The notes under the pieces: generated by a model
Told to the model about the DNA's origin: nothing
Database searches by the model: none
What the model saw: only the letters and a program-made list of their open reading frames with translations
Source of the DNA: Oscillibacter valericigenes
GTDB lineage: Bacteria; Bacillota; Clostridia; Oscillospirales; Oscillospiraceae
Length of the DNA stretch: 64,000 nucleotides
Reading direction: 5' to 3'
Assembly (NCBI RefSeq): GCF_016902445.1
Contig: NZ_JACSNX010000009.1
Location: 1 to 64,000 of the forward strand
Program-made: the position numbers and the translations under genes
Part shown: positions 7,475 to 16,108 of the stretch, piece after piece
Position numbering within the stretch: the first letter of the stretch is position 1
Layout: each line of letters opens with the position of its first letter

Positions 7475-9664
7475 ATGGACATTAAGATCGCACTGGCCGG
7501 CAACCCGAACTGCGGCAAGACCACGCTGTTCAACGATCTGACCGGCTCTAACCAGTACGTGGGCAACTGGCCCGGCGTCACGGTGGAAAAGAAGGAGGGC
7601 CGCCTGAAGGGCCGCAAGGATGTGGTCATCCAGGACCTGCCCGGCATCTACTCCCTGTCTCCCTACACGCTGGAGGAAGTGGTGGCCCGGAACTACCTGG
7701 TGAAGGAAAAGCCCGACGCCATTTTGAACATCGTGGACGGCACCAACATCGAGCGGAACCTCTACCTCACCACCCAGCTGATCGAGCTGGGGCTGCCGGT
7801 GGTGGTGGCCGTCAACATGATGGACCTGGTCCGCAGGAACGGCGACCAGATCGACGCCAAGAAGCTCAGCGACGCCCTGGGTTGCCAGGTGGTGGAGATC
7901 AGCGCCCTGAAGGGCGAGGGCGGCGTGGCCGCTGCGGAGCTGGCTGCCAAGCTGGCCCAGCAGAAGTGCGCCGGCGAGCTGCCCCACGTGTTCACCGGCA
8001 GCGTGGAGCACGCCATCGCCCACATCGAGGAGTCCATCCAGGGCAGGGTGGACGACCGCTACCTCCGCTGGTACGCGGTGAAGGTCTTTGAGCGGGACGA
8101 GAAGGTCCTGGCGGACCTGGACCTGAGCGCCGACCTCCGTGCCCATCTGGAGGACCACATCGTGGACTGCGAGAAGGAGCTGGACGACGACGCCGAGAGC
8201 ATCATCACCAACCAGCGGTATGCGTACATCAACGGCCTGGTCAGCAAGTCCGTCAAGAAACACGGGGAGAAGCACCGCCTCTCCACCTCCGACAAGATCG
8301 ACCAGATCGTCACCAACCGGATCCTGGCCCTGCCCATCTTCGCCGTGGTAATGTTCGCGGTGTACTGGATCGCCATGGGCCCCTTCGGCACCTTCCTGAC
8401 GGACTGGACCAACGACGTGCTGGGCACCGCCTGGCTGGTGGACATCCCCAAGGCCGCCCTGGAGGGCTGGGGCGTCAATGAGGTGCTCGTCGGCCTGATC
8501 TGCGACGGCGCCCTGGCCGGCGTGGGTGCGGTGCTGGGCTTCGTGCCCCAGATGCTGGTGCTGTTCCTCATGCTGGCCGTTCTGGAGGACATCGGCTACA
8601 TGGCCCGGATCGCCTTCATCATGGACCGGATCTTCCGGAAGTTCGGCCTCTCCGGCAAGAGCTTCATCCCCATGCTGGTGGGCACCGGCTGCGGCGTCCC
8701 CGGCGTCATGGCCTCCCGCACCATTGAGAACGAGCGGGACCGGCGTATGACCGTCATGACCACCTGCTTCATCCCCTGCGGCGCCAAGCTGCCCATCATC
8801 GGCATGATCGCCGGCGCCCTGTTCAACGAGTCGGCCCTGGTGGGTGTCTCCGCCTACTTCATCGGCGTGGCGGCCATCGTCATCTCCGGCATCATCCTGA
8901 AGAAGACGAAGCTCTTCGCCGGCGATCCGGCGCCCTTCGTCATGGAGCTGCCCGCCTACCACACCCCCTCCGCCGGCAACGTGCTGCGGGCCACCTGGGA
9001 GCGGGGCTGGTCCTTCATCAAGCGGGCCGGCACCGTGATCCTGGCCTCCTCCATCGTGCTGTGGTTCCTCCAGGGCTTCGGCTGGGAGAACGGCGCCTTC
9101 GGCATGGTGGCGGACATGAACAACTCCGTCCTGGCCGCCATCGGCACCGCCATTGCCTTCGTGTTCGTGCCCCTGGGCTTCGGCTCCTGGCGGCTCACCG
9201 TGGCGGTGTTCACCGGCCTCATTGCCAAGGAGAACGTGGTGGCCACCCTGGCTGTGCTCTACGGCTACGCCGGCGACCTGAGCGACAACGGCGACGAGAT
9301 GTGGGGCCTGCTGGCCGCCTCCGGCGACCTCACCGCCATCTCCGCCTATTCCTTCATGATCTTCAACCTGCTGTGCGCACCCTGCTTCGCGGCCATGGGC
9401 GCCATCAAGCGGGAGATGAACAACCCCAAGTGGACGGCCATCGCCATCGGCTACATGTGCGTGTTCGCCTATGTGGTCTCCCTGATCGTCTATCAGATCG
9501 GCGGCCTCATCACCGGCGAGGTGGCCTTCGGCTTGGGCACCGTCGTGGCTGCAGTGCTGATCGCTGGGATCCTGTACCTGCTGTTCCGCCGGAACAGATA
9601 TGACGATGAGCGGCTGACCATCAGCGCCGTGGAGGCTGCCAGCCGCCGCGCTGCCGCCAAGTAA
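7475..9664 (+). CDS. feoB: Ferrous iron transporter FeoB
   Basis: 729 aa, full length for the family. The N-terminal G domain shows G1 GNPNCGKTT (residues 9-17), the G2-region Thr in WPGVTVEKKEG, G3 DLPGIYSL and G4 NMMD. A helical GDI-like segment follows (about 170-265), then the permease with about eight membrane helices and two Gate repeats, including VGTGCGVPGVMASRT and PCGAKLPI. It imports Fe(II) across the cytoplasmic membrane. The C-terminus ends without a FeoC-like domain. GGAAGGAGAG precedes ATG 7475. Confidence 0.97.
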   Translation: MDIKIALAGNPNCGKTTLFNDLTGSNQYVGNWPGVTVEKKEGRLKGRKDVVIQDLPGIYSLSPYTLEEVVARNYLVKEKPDAILNIVDGTNIERNLYLTTQLIELGLPVVVAVNMMDLVRRNGDQIDAKKLSDALGCQVVEISALKGEGGVAAAELAAKLAQQKCAGELPHVFTGSVEHAIAHIEESIQGRVDDRYLRWYAVKVFERDEKVLADLDLSADLRAHLEDHIVDCEKELDDDAESIITNQRYAYINGLVSKSVKKHGEKHRLSTSDKIDQIVTNRILALPIFAVVMFAVYWIAMGPFGTFLTDWTNDVLGTAWLVDIPKAALEGWGVNEVLVGLICDGALAGVGAVLGFVPQMLVLFLMLAVLEDIGYMARIAFIMDRIFRKFGLSGKSFIPMLVGTGCGVPGVMASRTIENERDRRMTVMTTCFIPCGAKLPIIGMIAGALFNESALVGVSAYFIGVAAIVISGIILKKTKLFAGDPAPFVMELPAYHTPSAGNVLRATWERGWSFIKRAGTVILASSIVLWFLQGFGWENGAFGMVADMNNSVLAAIGTAIAFVFVPLGFGSWRLTVAVFTGLIAKENVVATLAVLYGYAGDLSDNGDEMWGLLAASGDLTAISAYSFMIFNLLCAPCFAAMGAIKREMNNPKWTAIAIGYMCVFAYVVSLIVYQIGGLITGEVAFGLGTVVAAVLIAGILYLLFRRNRYDDERLTISAVEAASRRAAAK

Positions 9665-9678
9665 GAAAGGAAGCATTT

Positions 9679-9849
9679 ATGAACGCACCTACCATCATTG
9701 TCGGTCTGATCGTGCTGGCGGTCTTTGCGGCCATCGTGGGCAAGGGCATCTACAACCGGCGCCACGGCAGGGGCGGCTGCTCCTGCGGCGGCGACTGCGG
9801 GGCCTGCGGAGGCGGATGCCGCTGCGGCGAGACGACCCGCCATTCCTAA
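9679..9849 (+). CDS. FeoB-associated Cys-rich membrane protein
   Basis: 56 aa. A single N-terminal membrane helix (residues 5-22, IIVGLIVLAVFAAIVG) is followed by a short basic stretch and a tail with six cysteines in Cys/Gly-rich repeats. The family is known only by its position after feoB in Firmicutes. A metal-binding partner of the Feo complex is inferred. It starts 14 nt after feoB behind GAAAGGAAG. Confidence 0.85.
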   Translation: MNAPTIIVGLIVLAVFAAIVGKGIYNRRHGRGGCSCGGDCGACGGGCRCGETTRHS

Positions 9850-9888
9850 CAAGGCGGCCCGGCCCCGCCGGGCAGAAGGAGGCGTTCC

Positions 9889-10284
9889 ATGGAACTGAGC
9901 AGTGCGCATCTGCGGTATCTGCTGGCCATCGGCCAGCTGTCTCAGGGAACGGGTGCGGTCAGCTCTGCGCAGGTGGCCCGGGCGCTCCAGGTATCCCGTC
10001 CCTCCGTCACCCGGATGCTGGCCATCCTGGCGGAAAAGGACCTGGTGACCAAGGAGCGGTACGGCAAGATCAATCTGACGGAGACGGGCGCAGCCCTGGC
10101 CCGGCAGCTGCAGGCCGGGCTGCAGGACCTGGAGCGTCGGCTTCCGGCCCTGGGCCTGGAGCTGGATCGGGAGGAGACCGCCGCTGTGGCGGGTGTCCTG
10201 GCAACTGCTCTGCCGGAGCGGTGCTTCCGAAGGCTCTGCACCACTGGCCCTGGCGAGGCAATGGGAAGCGCTCCAACGGAATAA
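9889..10284 (+). CDS. DtxR/MntR-family metal-dependent repressor
   Basis: 131 aa. A winged helix-turn-helix at residues 6-70 (HLRYLLAIGQLSQG, VSSAQVARALQVSRPSVTRML, KDLVTKERYGKINLTETG) matches the DtxR/MntR DNA-binding domain. A short helical dimerisation/metal part follows. The protein is at the short end for the family, with no C-terminal FeoA/SH3 domain. Lying directly downstream of feoB and among three iron boxes, it is the obvious candidate for their regulator. Its stop codon TAA merges into repeat R2, so the last residues may have been set by the repeat insertion. GAAGGAGG precedes ATG 9889. Confidence 0.85.
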   Translation: MELSSAHLRYLLAIGQLSQGTGAVSSAQVARALQVSRPSVTRMLAILAEKDLVTKERYGKINLTETGAALARQLQAGLQDLERRLPALGLELDREETAAVAGVLATALPERCFRRLCTTGPGEAMGSAPTE

Positions 10285-10437
10285 TTAGGAATGAGGAGTT
10301 AGGAATTAGGAATTGAAACGGCAGCAGAGGTTTTCCTCCATGATCGCCTGCCAGACAACAAGGACCCGGCGGCCTGATGGCCCCGGGTCCTTGCTTACGC
10401 GCAGAATTCCTAATTCCTAACTCCTCATTCCTCATCC
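10281..10437. repeat. Palindromic heptamer-arm repeat, copy R2 (terminator inside)
   Basis: Left arm 10281-10316 (TTAGGAATGAGGAGTTAGG type), right arm 10404-10437 (ATTCCTAACTCCTCATTCCT type). The 52-bp core is absent. The insert carries a hairpin AAGGACCCGG/CCGGGTCCTT (10360-10392) that can serve as a terminator between the convergent dtxR and degV genes. The left arm supplies the dtxR stop TAA and the right arm the degV stop TAG. Confidence 0.8.
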
Positions 10438-11301
10438 CTACTCCAGCCTCTGCACCGCGGCCCCCAGCACGCCGTCGCCGATGTAGACGCTCAGCGTGCC
10501 GTCCAGTTCGCCGCTCCAGATGTGGTCATAATTGGGAAGGGCGGCGGTGAGCTTCTCTTTCAGAATCTCCATCTCTGCCGGGGCGCCGCCGTTGGCTACC
10601 GCCAGGTTGTACCGGGCCGCGCCGCTGTGGCGGTCCTCCACCAGCTCGATGAGCTTGCGGATCACCAGGTTCCGGCCCCGGACCTTGGCGATGGACTGGA
10701 GCTGCCCGTCGGCAGCGAAGGTGATGAGAGGCTTGATCTGCAGCATGGTGCCCGCCATGGCGGTCACCTTGCCGATGCGGCCGCCCTTCTGCAGATACTC
10801 CAGCGTATCCACGGAGAAGAAGGGGAAGGTGTTTCGGATCAGCCGGGGCACCCGGCGCTCCGTCAGGGTGTCCCAGTCCATGCCCAGGCGGATGTCCTCC
10901 GCCAGCTGCAGCACCATCATGCCGGTGCCCAGGGACCCGCTGACGGAATCGTACACCCGGATGGTCAGATCCGTCCGCTCCTCCGCCAGCAGGCGCACCA
11001 TGTTGTAGGTGCCGGAGAGCCCGCCGGAGAGCATCAGGGCAATGACGGCGTCATACCCGTCGGCGGCGATGCGGTCAAAGGCACCGGTGATATCCTGGGC
11101 CGCGGGAAGGGAGGTCTGGGGCAGCTCACCGGATCGCAGCCGTGCATAGATATCGGCGGCGTGGATATCCACACTGTCCCGGTATTCCCCATCGGCACAC
11201 AGGATCCGCAGCGGGACTACATAGATCTGATTTTCCTCCGCCATCTGGGGGGAGAGATCTGCGCAGGAGTCCGTCAGCAAAGCGATCTTTTGGGGTGTCA
11301 T
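10438..11301 (-). CDS. DegV family fatty-acid-binding protein
   Basis: 287 aa, full length. The family start (KIALLTDSCADLSPQM), VDIHAADIYARLRSG, TSLPAAQDI, MLSGGLSGTYN and the C-terminal VYIGDGVLGAA are DegV signatures. The EDD fold binds one fatty acid between two lobes. In Firmicutes such FakB-type proteins present fatty acids to the FakA kinase; no fakA is nearby, so the link is by family only. It is divergent from a TetR-type gene, with a TTGATT-17-TATACT promoter at 11440-11468. Confidence 0.9.
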   Translation of the reverse strand: MTPQKIALLTDSCADLSPQMAEENQIYVVPLRILCADGEYRDSVDIHAADIYARLRSGELPQTSLPAAQDITGAFDRIAADGYDAVIALMLSGGLSGTYNMVRLLAEERTDLTIRVYDSVSGSLGTGMMVLQLAEDIRLGMDWDTLTERRVPRLIRNTFPFFSVDTLEYLQKGGRIGKVTAMAGTMLQIKPLITFAADGQLQSIAKVRGRNLVIRKLIELVEDRHSGAARYNLAVANGGAPAEMEILKEKLTAALPNYDHIWSGELDGTLSVYIGDGVLGAAVQRLE

Positions 11302-11422
11302 GGTTCCATCTCCAAACCTTTCTCATAGAGGGCCGCGCCGGAGGACCGGACCGGCCAGAGTGCGGGAAAGCCGGATCGTCTGTTTTACAGACCGGATGAC
11401 ATGGTTTGCTCATTCCGTCTCA

Positions 11423-11558
11423 CCATATCCGTATAACATAGTATATGGAATGGCACCGGAAAAATCAAGAGGGAAATCCCCTGACGCGGCGGCCGGGCGC
11501 CATTGCCCCAAGTTTCCGCATTTTGGGGTTGCAATGGAGGCTGCGTTTCCGGTATGAT
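11423..11558. promoter_or_regulatory. Divergent degV / tetR promoter region
   Basis: Minus strand, for degV: -35 TTGATT (11463-11468), 17 bp, -10 TATACT (11440-11445). Plus strand, for tetR: TTGCAA (11529-11534), 18 bp, TATGAT (11553-11558). The inverted repeat CCATAT...ATATGG (11423-11428/11443-11448) overlaps the degV -10 and could be the TetR operator. Confidence 0.6.
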
Positions 11559-11587
11559 AAAAAAGACGGCCAAAGGAGGGATGTGCG

Positions 11588-12130
11588 ATGCCGGTGGATG
11601 TGAAGGGTGCAGTTGCGGCTGCGTTTTTGGAGATGGCCGCCCGAAAGGACGTGGACAAGATCACGGTGAAGGACCTGGTGGAGGCCTGCGGGATCTCCCG
11701 GCAGACGTTCTACTACCATTTCAGGGATATCGTGGATGTGCTGGAGTGGACGGCCCGCCAGGGAGTGGAGCGCCTTTTGGCCCAGAGCCTGAAGGCGTCC
11801 TCGCCCCGGGAGGCACTGGGCCGCTTCGTGGATTTTGCCGCCGAGTCGCAGCCAATGGTCCGGCGGCTGCTGAATTCCCAGCGGCGGGAGGCCATGGAAC
11901 GGATCATGGTAGAGGCCACCCGCGTCTATCTGGAGAGAAGCGCCCGGGAATGGGGCGTGGAGCCGTCGCTGAACCAGGCAGACTGGCAGGTGACGCTGGA
12001 CTTTTACGCCTGCGGGATGGCGGGACTGCTGCTGGGCAGCGACCGCCGCCGTGTCCAGGACCGGGACCAGCTGGCGGACCAGCTGGCCCGGCTGCTGTCC
12101 GGTGAGATGGTGCATCCAAAGAGAGATTGA
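11588..12130 (+). CDS. TetR/AcrR family transcriptional regulator
   Basis: 180 aa. The N-terminal TetR helix-turn-helix (ITVKDLVEACGISRQTFYYHFRDIVDVLEW, residues about 25-54) is clear. The C-terminal ligand domain resembles the DhaS-like subgroup. AAAGGAGGG stands 5-8 nt before ATG 11588. A divergent neighbour under a shared regulatory region usually means the regulator controls that gene, so control of degV in response to a lipid-like ligand is a reasonable inference. Confidence 0.87.
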   Translation: MPVDVKGAVAAAFLEMAARKDVDKITVKDLVEACGISRQTFYYHFRDIVDVLEWTARQGVERLLAQSLKASSPREALGRFVDFAAESQPMVRRLLNSQRREAMERIMVEATRVYLERSAREWGVEPSLNQADWQVTLDFYACGMAGLLLGSDRRRVQDRDQLADQLARLLSGEMVHPKRD

Positions 12131-12137
12131 CAGATCT

Positions 12138-12175
12138 GCCCCCGTGTCAGAAAGCCTGACACGGGGGCGTTTTTG
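12138..12175 (+). terminator. Terminator after the tetR gene
   Basis: GCCCCCGTGTCAG/CTGACACGGGGGC, 13-bp perfect arms, followed by GTTTTT. Confidence 0.93.
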
Positions 12176-12282
12176 TCAGGACAGAGTCGCTGTATTGGCA
12201 GTGGCGGCGGCAGGCGGGGCCGTGGTATAACAGGAACCGAGAGAAGGACCCACCGTGCTGCGGGCCGGAAAGGAGCACAGGA

Positions 12283-12738
12283 ATGGAACTGAGAGATGGG
12301 ATCTTCGCGGTGAAGCTCTGCGAGCTGGAGCGGCAGTACGGCCTGCTGCAGACCCGCCTGGAACTGTGTCAGGGCGCAGGCCACGAAAAGATCCGGGACA
12401 TTCTTCAGGATGAGCTGAATGACTACCGGGAAAACGCTCTGCTGATGGAAAGGCGGGCGGAGGGCAGCCGGTCCCCGGCGGTGGCGGAGCTGTCGTCCGC
12501 CCAGCGGGACTATGACCGCCGGGTGGAGGAGATCCTGCGGGAGAAGCTGCCCCGCCTGATGCGGGGAGAGGAAGACCCCCAGGAGGAGCAGGCGGAGGCG
12601 GCGGCGCTCTACGCTGAATACGCCATTGACTTTGCCAGCCAGGCCATGCGGGGCGCCCTGCTGGCGGCACTGATTGCCATAGACCGGCAGATGAGCTGTG
12701 AGGAGCAGAAATACGAAGGAAAGGAAGAATACCGATGA
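12283..12738 (+). CDS. Uncharacterised helical protein coupled to ftsH
   Basis: 151 aa, unrecognised. It is highly charged and helical, with heptad-like stretches at residues 10-55 and 70-120, no signal peptide and no clear membrane segment (a mildly hydrophobic MRGALLAALIAI lies near 125-136). GAAAGGAGCACAGG precedes ATG 12283. Its stop overlaps the ftsH start as ATGA (12735-12738), so translation is coupled. That arrangement suggests a partner, adaptor or regulator of FtsH, but nothing in the sequence proves it. Confidence 0.65.
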   Translation: MELRDGIFAVKLCELERQYGLLQTRLELCQGAGHEKIRDILQDELNDYRENALLMERRAEGSRSPAVAELSSAQRDYDRRVEEILREKLPRLMRGEEDPQEEQAEAAALYAEYAIDFASQAMRGALLAALIAIDRQMSCEEQKYEGKEEYR

Positions 12739-14549
12739 AAGAAGTCAGACCCCCGAAACGGCCGCTGATCTTTTACTACTGCGTGGCCGTGCTGATCCTG
12801 CTGCTGTTCAACTTCCTGGCCATGCCCTGGCTGGCCCAGCGGCAGATCCAGGAGGTGGACTACAACACCTTTGTGGAGATGCTGGAGGACGGCCAGGTGG
12901 GCCTGGTCCAGCTTCAGGAGCAGGAGAACCGTGTCCTGTTTACGAATACGGAGGAGACGGCCGTCTATAAGACCGCCCTGGTTGGAGACCCGGACCTGAC
13001 GCAGCGGGTGCTGGATGCCGGGGCATCCCTGACCGGCGAGGAGATCCAGCAGACGGACCCCATCCTCAGCTTTCTTCTGAGCTGGGTGCTGCCCATCGTG
13101 ATCTTCATCGCCCTGGGACAGTATCTCTCCCGGCGGATGATGAAGAACATGGGCGGGCCCAACGCCATGGCCTTCGGCAAGTCCAATGCCAAGATGTACG
13201 TCAAGTCCTCGGAGGGCATCAAATTCTCCGATGTGGCCGGTGAGGACGAGGCCAAGGAGAACCTGAAGGAGATCGTGGAGTACCTCCACGACCCAGGCAG
13301 ATACCGGGAGATCGGCGCCACCATGCCCAAGGGCATCCTGCTGGTGGGCCCTCCCGGCACCGGCAAGACCATGCTGGCCAAGGCCGTGGCCGGCGAGGCC
13401 AATGTCCCCTTCTTCTCCATGTCCGGCTCGGAGTTTGTGGAGATGTTCGTGGGCATGGGCGCCAGCAAGGTGCGGGACCTGTTCAAGCAGGCCAAGGAGA
13501 AGGCCCCCTGCATCGTGTTCATCGACGAGATCGACGCCATCGGCCAGAAGCGGAACTCCGGCACCTACGGCGGCAACGACGAGCGGGAGCAGACCCTGAA
13601 CCAGCTGCTCACCGAGATGGATGGCTTTGAGGAGAACACCGGCGTCATCATCCTGGCGGCCACCAACCGGCCCGAGTCCCTGGATCCGGCCCTGACCCGG
13701 CCCGGCCGGTTTGACCGGCGGGTGCCGGTGGAGCTGCCGGACCTGCAGGGCCGGGAGGACATCCTGAAGGTCCACGCCAAGAAGATCAAGGTGGCGGAGG
13801 ACGTGGACTGGAACAAGATCGCCCGGATGGCCTCCGGCGCCAGCGGCGCGGAACTGGCCAATATCGTCAATGAGGCCGCCCTGCGGGCGGTGCGGGACGG
13901 CCGGCGCTTCGCCACGGAGGCGGATCTGGAGGAGAGCATCGAGGTGGTCATCGCCGGCTACCAGAAGAAGAACGCCATCCTCACCGATGAAGAGAAGAAA
14001 GTGGTGTCCTATCATGAGATCGGCCACGCCCTGGTGGCGGCCAAGCAGACCAATTCCGCCCCGGTGCAGAAGATCACCATCATCCCACGGACCTCCGGCG
14101 CCCTGGGCTACACCATGCAGGTGGACGAGGGCAACCACTACCTGATGAGCCAGGCCGAGCTGGAGAACAAGATCGCCACCCTCACCGGCGGCCGGGCCGC
14201 CGAGGAGCTGGTGTTCCACTCTGCCTCCACCGGCGCCTCCAACGACATCGAGCAGGCCACCAAGCTGGCCCGGGCCATGATCACCCGGTACGGCATGAGT
14301 CCCGACTTCGACATGGTGGCCCTGGAGACGGTGCAGAACCAGTACCTGGGCGGGGATTCATCCCTGGCCTGCTCCGCCGAGACGGCGGCCAAGATCGACC
14401 AGCAGGTGGTGGAGCTGGTGAAGCGCCAGCACGAGAAGGCCAGCCAGATCCTCTCCGAGAACCGGAAGAAGCTGGACGAGCTTGCCCAGTACCTGTACGA
14501 GAAGGAGACCATCACCGGCGACGAGTTCATGGAGATCCTGAACAAATAA
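12735..14549 (+). CDS. ftsH: ATP-dependent zinc metalloprotease FtsH
   Basis: 604 aa. Two N-terminal membrane helices (about residues 9-30 and 110-130) flank an external loop. The AAA+ module has Walker A GPPGTGKT (205-212), Walker B IVFIDEID and the second region of homology [20 protein letters not shown]. The M41 protease domain carries HEIGH at 427-431, where Ile replaces the usual Ala, and a downstream Asp-containing segment. It degrades misfolded or regulatory membrane proteins using ATP. It is closed by a terminator at 14562. Confidence 0.96.
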   Translation: MKEVRPPKRPLIFYYCVAVLILLLFNFLAMPWLAQRQIQEVDYNTFVEMLEDGQVGLVQLQEQENRVLFTNTEETAVYKTALVGDPDLTQRVLDAGASLTGEEIQQTDPILSFLLSWVLPIVIFIALGQYLSRRMMKNMGGPNAMAFGKSNAKMYVKSSEGIKFSDVAGEDEAKENLKEIVEYLHDPGRYREIGATMPKGILLVGPPGTGKTMLAKAVAGEANVPFFSMSGSEFVEMFVGMGASKVRDLFKQAKEKAPCIVFIDEIDAIGQKRNSGTYGGNDEREQTLNQLLTEMDGFEENTGVIILAATNRPESLDPALTRPGRFDRRVPVELPDLQGREDILKVHAKKIKVAEDVDWNKIARMASGASGAELANIVNEAALRAVRDGRRFATEADLEESIEVVIAGYQKKNAILTDEEKKVVSYHEIGHALVAAKQTNSAPVQKITIIPRTSGALGYTMQVDEGNHYLMSQAELENKIATLTGGRAAEELVFHSASTGASNDIEQATKLARAMITRYGMSPDFDMVALETVQNQYLGGDSSLACSAETAAKIDQQVVELVKRQHEKASQILSENRKKLDELAQYLYEKETITGDEFMEILNK

Positions 14550-14561
14550 ATCTCAGAAAAA

Positions 14562-14594
14562 GCGGGGAGGCACCCTTGGATGCCTCCCCGTTTT
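14562..14594. terminator. Bidirectional terminator between ftsH and the amidohydrolase
   Basis: GCGGGGAGGCA/TGCCTCCCCG arms with A4 before and T4 after, in the gap between convergent genes. Confidence 0.88.
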
Positions 14595-14598
14595 CCTG

Positions 14599-15411
14599 TC
14601 ACAGCCCCAGACCGTAGATGCGGTTGGCGTTGTCAAAGAACACCGCCTCATGGTACCGCTCCGGCACCAGCCGGGCGATAAAGCCAATATATTCGCCCAA
14701 ATTGACAATGGGCCAGTCGGTTCCGAACATCACTTTGTCCCAGCACTGGATGGCGGTGAGCCAGGACCGCAGCAGGAACACATAGCCCGCCTGCTCCTGA
14801 AAGTAATCGTCCAGGTCCACCCGGCCCTCCAGCAGGCCGGAGAGATCCGCCGCCACGTTGGGGTTCTTCTCCACCACTGCCGCCGCGGCCTCCAGGAAGG
14901 GGTTTCCAAAGTGGCACATGACGAATCGGGTGTCCGGGTGGTCTGCCGCCGCCTCGTCCAGAGCCAGGGGATGGCAGTATTTCAGATGGGCCCGGGAGAA
15001 GGACGTCAGCCCCATGTGGATGGCCACCGGCTTGCCATATCGGGCCGCCAGACGGTAGATGGGCTCGTACATGGGGTCTGACAGAGAGATCCTGTTGTAC
15101 CCCGGGTACAGCTTCACACCGCAGCAGTTGTCCCGCCGCAGGTGCTCCTCCACCCGGTCCGGCAGATCCGGGACCGCTGTTCCGCCGGCGGCGGTGCCGC
15201 TGTCCAGTCCCACGCAGTAGTGGAACAGGTCGGCGGGATAGCGGCCCTGGACGTCCAGGCCGTAATTGCCCATCACCACGCCGTGGACGATGTCCAGCTC
15301 CCCGTAGACCTCCCGCAGGTGGCGGACGGTGCCGTGGTGGCCCACCTGGCGGGCCATTTCCTCGGCGGAGTCCTCTGTAAACAGATGCAGATGGGCGTCA
15401 ATGATCTTCAT
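14599..15411 (-). CDS. Amidohydrolase family protein (metal-dependent TIM barrel)
   Basis: 270 aa. DAHLHLF at residues 5-11 gives the HxH metal motif, AIHMG and CHFGNP the later metal histidines, and FGTDWPIVN near 237 the catalytic Asp. The layout matches the amidohydrolase_2 (ACMSD/decarboxylase-like) group, whose members hydrolyse or decarboxylate small ring or amide compounds; the substrate cannot be read from sequence. AAGGAAGGAG precedes ATG 15411. A promoter with a consensus TATAAT lies at 15471-15498. Confidence 0.82.
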   Translation of the reverse strand: MKIIDAHLHLFTEDSAEEMARQVGHHGTVRHLREVYGELDIVHGVVMGNYGLDVQGRYPADLFHYCVGLDSGTAAGGTAVPDLPDRVEEHLRRDNCCGVKLYPGYNRISLSDPMYEPIYRLAARYGKPVAIHMGLTSFSRAHLKYCHPLALDEAAADHPDTRFVMCHFGNPFLEAAAAVVEKNPNVAADLSGLLEGRVDLDDYFQEQAGYVFLLRSWLTAIQCWDKVMFGTDWPIVNLGEYIGFIARLVPERYHEAVFFDNANRIYGLGL

Positions 15412-15470
15412 GCCTGCAGTTCTCCTTCCTTCTGCCCCGGCAGGCGGGGCGCTGATGGTTTGACAGTGTC

Positions 15471-15498
15471 ATTATAGCAGACTCTGCCGCCTGCGCAA
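15471..15498 (-). promoter_or_regulatory. Promoter for the amidohydrolase gene
   Basis: Minus strand: -35 TTGCGC (15493-15498), 16 bp, -10 TATAAT (15471-15476). Confidence 0.7.
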
Positions 15499-15529
15499 CC
15501 CCCTTGCGGAAGCGCCTGCGGGGCAGAGG

Positions 15530-15559
15530 AAAGCACAGAGGTCAGTGACCTCTGTGCTT
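15530..15559. terminator. Hairpin at the 3' end of yjdF
   Basis: AAAGCACAGAGGTCA/TGACCTCTGTGCTTT is a 15-bp palindrome that overlaps the yjdF stop codon. T-runs are short on both sides. Confidence 0.65.
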
Positions 15560-15955
15560 TTCTTTTCGGCGCTTCTGCCGCAGCTGGAATTTCCGCTCCG
15601 CCTCCGCGTCCCGCTGCTGGCGGGTGCGGGCGAGACGGGCCTGTTTCCCCTGCTCCTGCTGGAGCTTCAGGGCCTGTTGGGCCTTGGTGCCGATGGTCCC
15701 GGTCCGGGTCGCCTGCCGGGCCTCCCGCTGGCGCCGCTTGGGGCTTTTGGGGGCGTCCGGACGGTCGTCCGCCGGCCGGGGCGGGCTGAATCGCAGCGTC
15801 CGCCAGTGCTCCAGGAGATAGGCGTAGACCTCCTGGTCCCGGGGCTCCGCGCCGAAAACGATCCGGCAGACGGCGTACCCCGTGTCGTCCTCCCGCTCGT
15901 ACAGACCGATCCAGAAGGGATCTTCGAACAGGATGGTGAGCCTGCTGGTGCCCAT
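15542..15955 (-). CDS. yjdF: YjdF family protein (DUF2992)
   Basis: 137 aa from ATG 15955, with AAAGGAGGACACC upstream. The N-terminal half (LTILFEDPFWIGLYEREDD, VCRIVFGAEPRDQEVYAYLL, LRFSPP) is the conserved YjdF domain. The C-terminal half is a basic helical tail rich in Lys/Arg/Gln (KRRQREARQ, KAQQALKLQQEQ, QKRRKEKHRGH) that may bind nucleic acid. The biochemical role is unknown. The gene is normally governed by an azaaromatic-sensing riboswitch, and a structured leader fitting that description lies upstream here. Confidence 0.9.
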   Translation of the reverse strand: MGTSRLTILFEDPFWIGLYEREDDTGYAVCRIVFGAEPRDQEVYAYLLEHWRTLRFSPPRPADDRPDAPKSPKRRQREARQATRTGTIGTKAQQALKLQQEQGKQARLARTRQQRDAEAERKFQLRQKRRKEKHRGH

Positions 15956-16066
15956 ATGGTGTCCTCCTTTGAAAAAGCGCTTACAAAGAACGGACAACCA
16001 AGGAGGCAGGTTACTGACGGCCATTCGGCCGCTCCCGGACTACCGACCGGGACGTGTTTTTATCTT
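15956..16066 (-). promoter_or_regulatory. Putative yjdF (azaaromatic) riboswitch
   Basis: On the minus strand the leader begins ATAAAAACACGTCCCGG, forms CCCGG...CCGGG and CGGCC-GAAT-GGCCG hairpins, then GTCAGTAACCTGCCTCCTTGG. The CCTCCTT run can pair with the AAGGAGG ribosome site of yjdF, which gives a translational switch. The layout and the downstream gene fit the yjdF RNA motif. I cannot run a covariance model. Confidence 0.72.
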
Positions 16067-16075
16067 TGCGCCATC

Positions 16076-16104
16076 AGCATACCACAGCGGGATGGGACTG
16101 GCAA
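16076..16104 (-). promoter_or_regulatory. yjdF promoter
   Basis: Minus strand: -35 TTGCCA (16099-16104), 17 bp, -10 TATGCT (16076-16081), about 10 bp before the structured leader. Confidence 0.75.
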
Positions 16105-16108
16105 GGCC

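Noticed and set aside
7451-9676. A 741-codon minus-strand frame across feoB
   Set aside because: Antisense shadow of feoB with no ribosome site and low-complexity composition.
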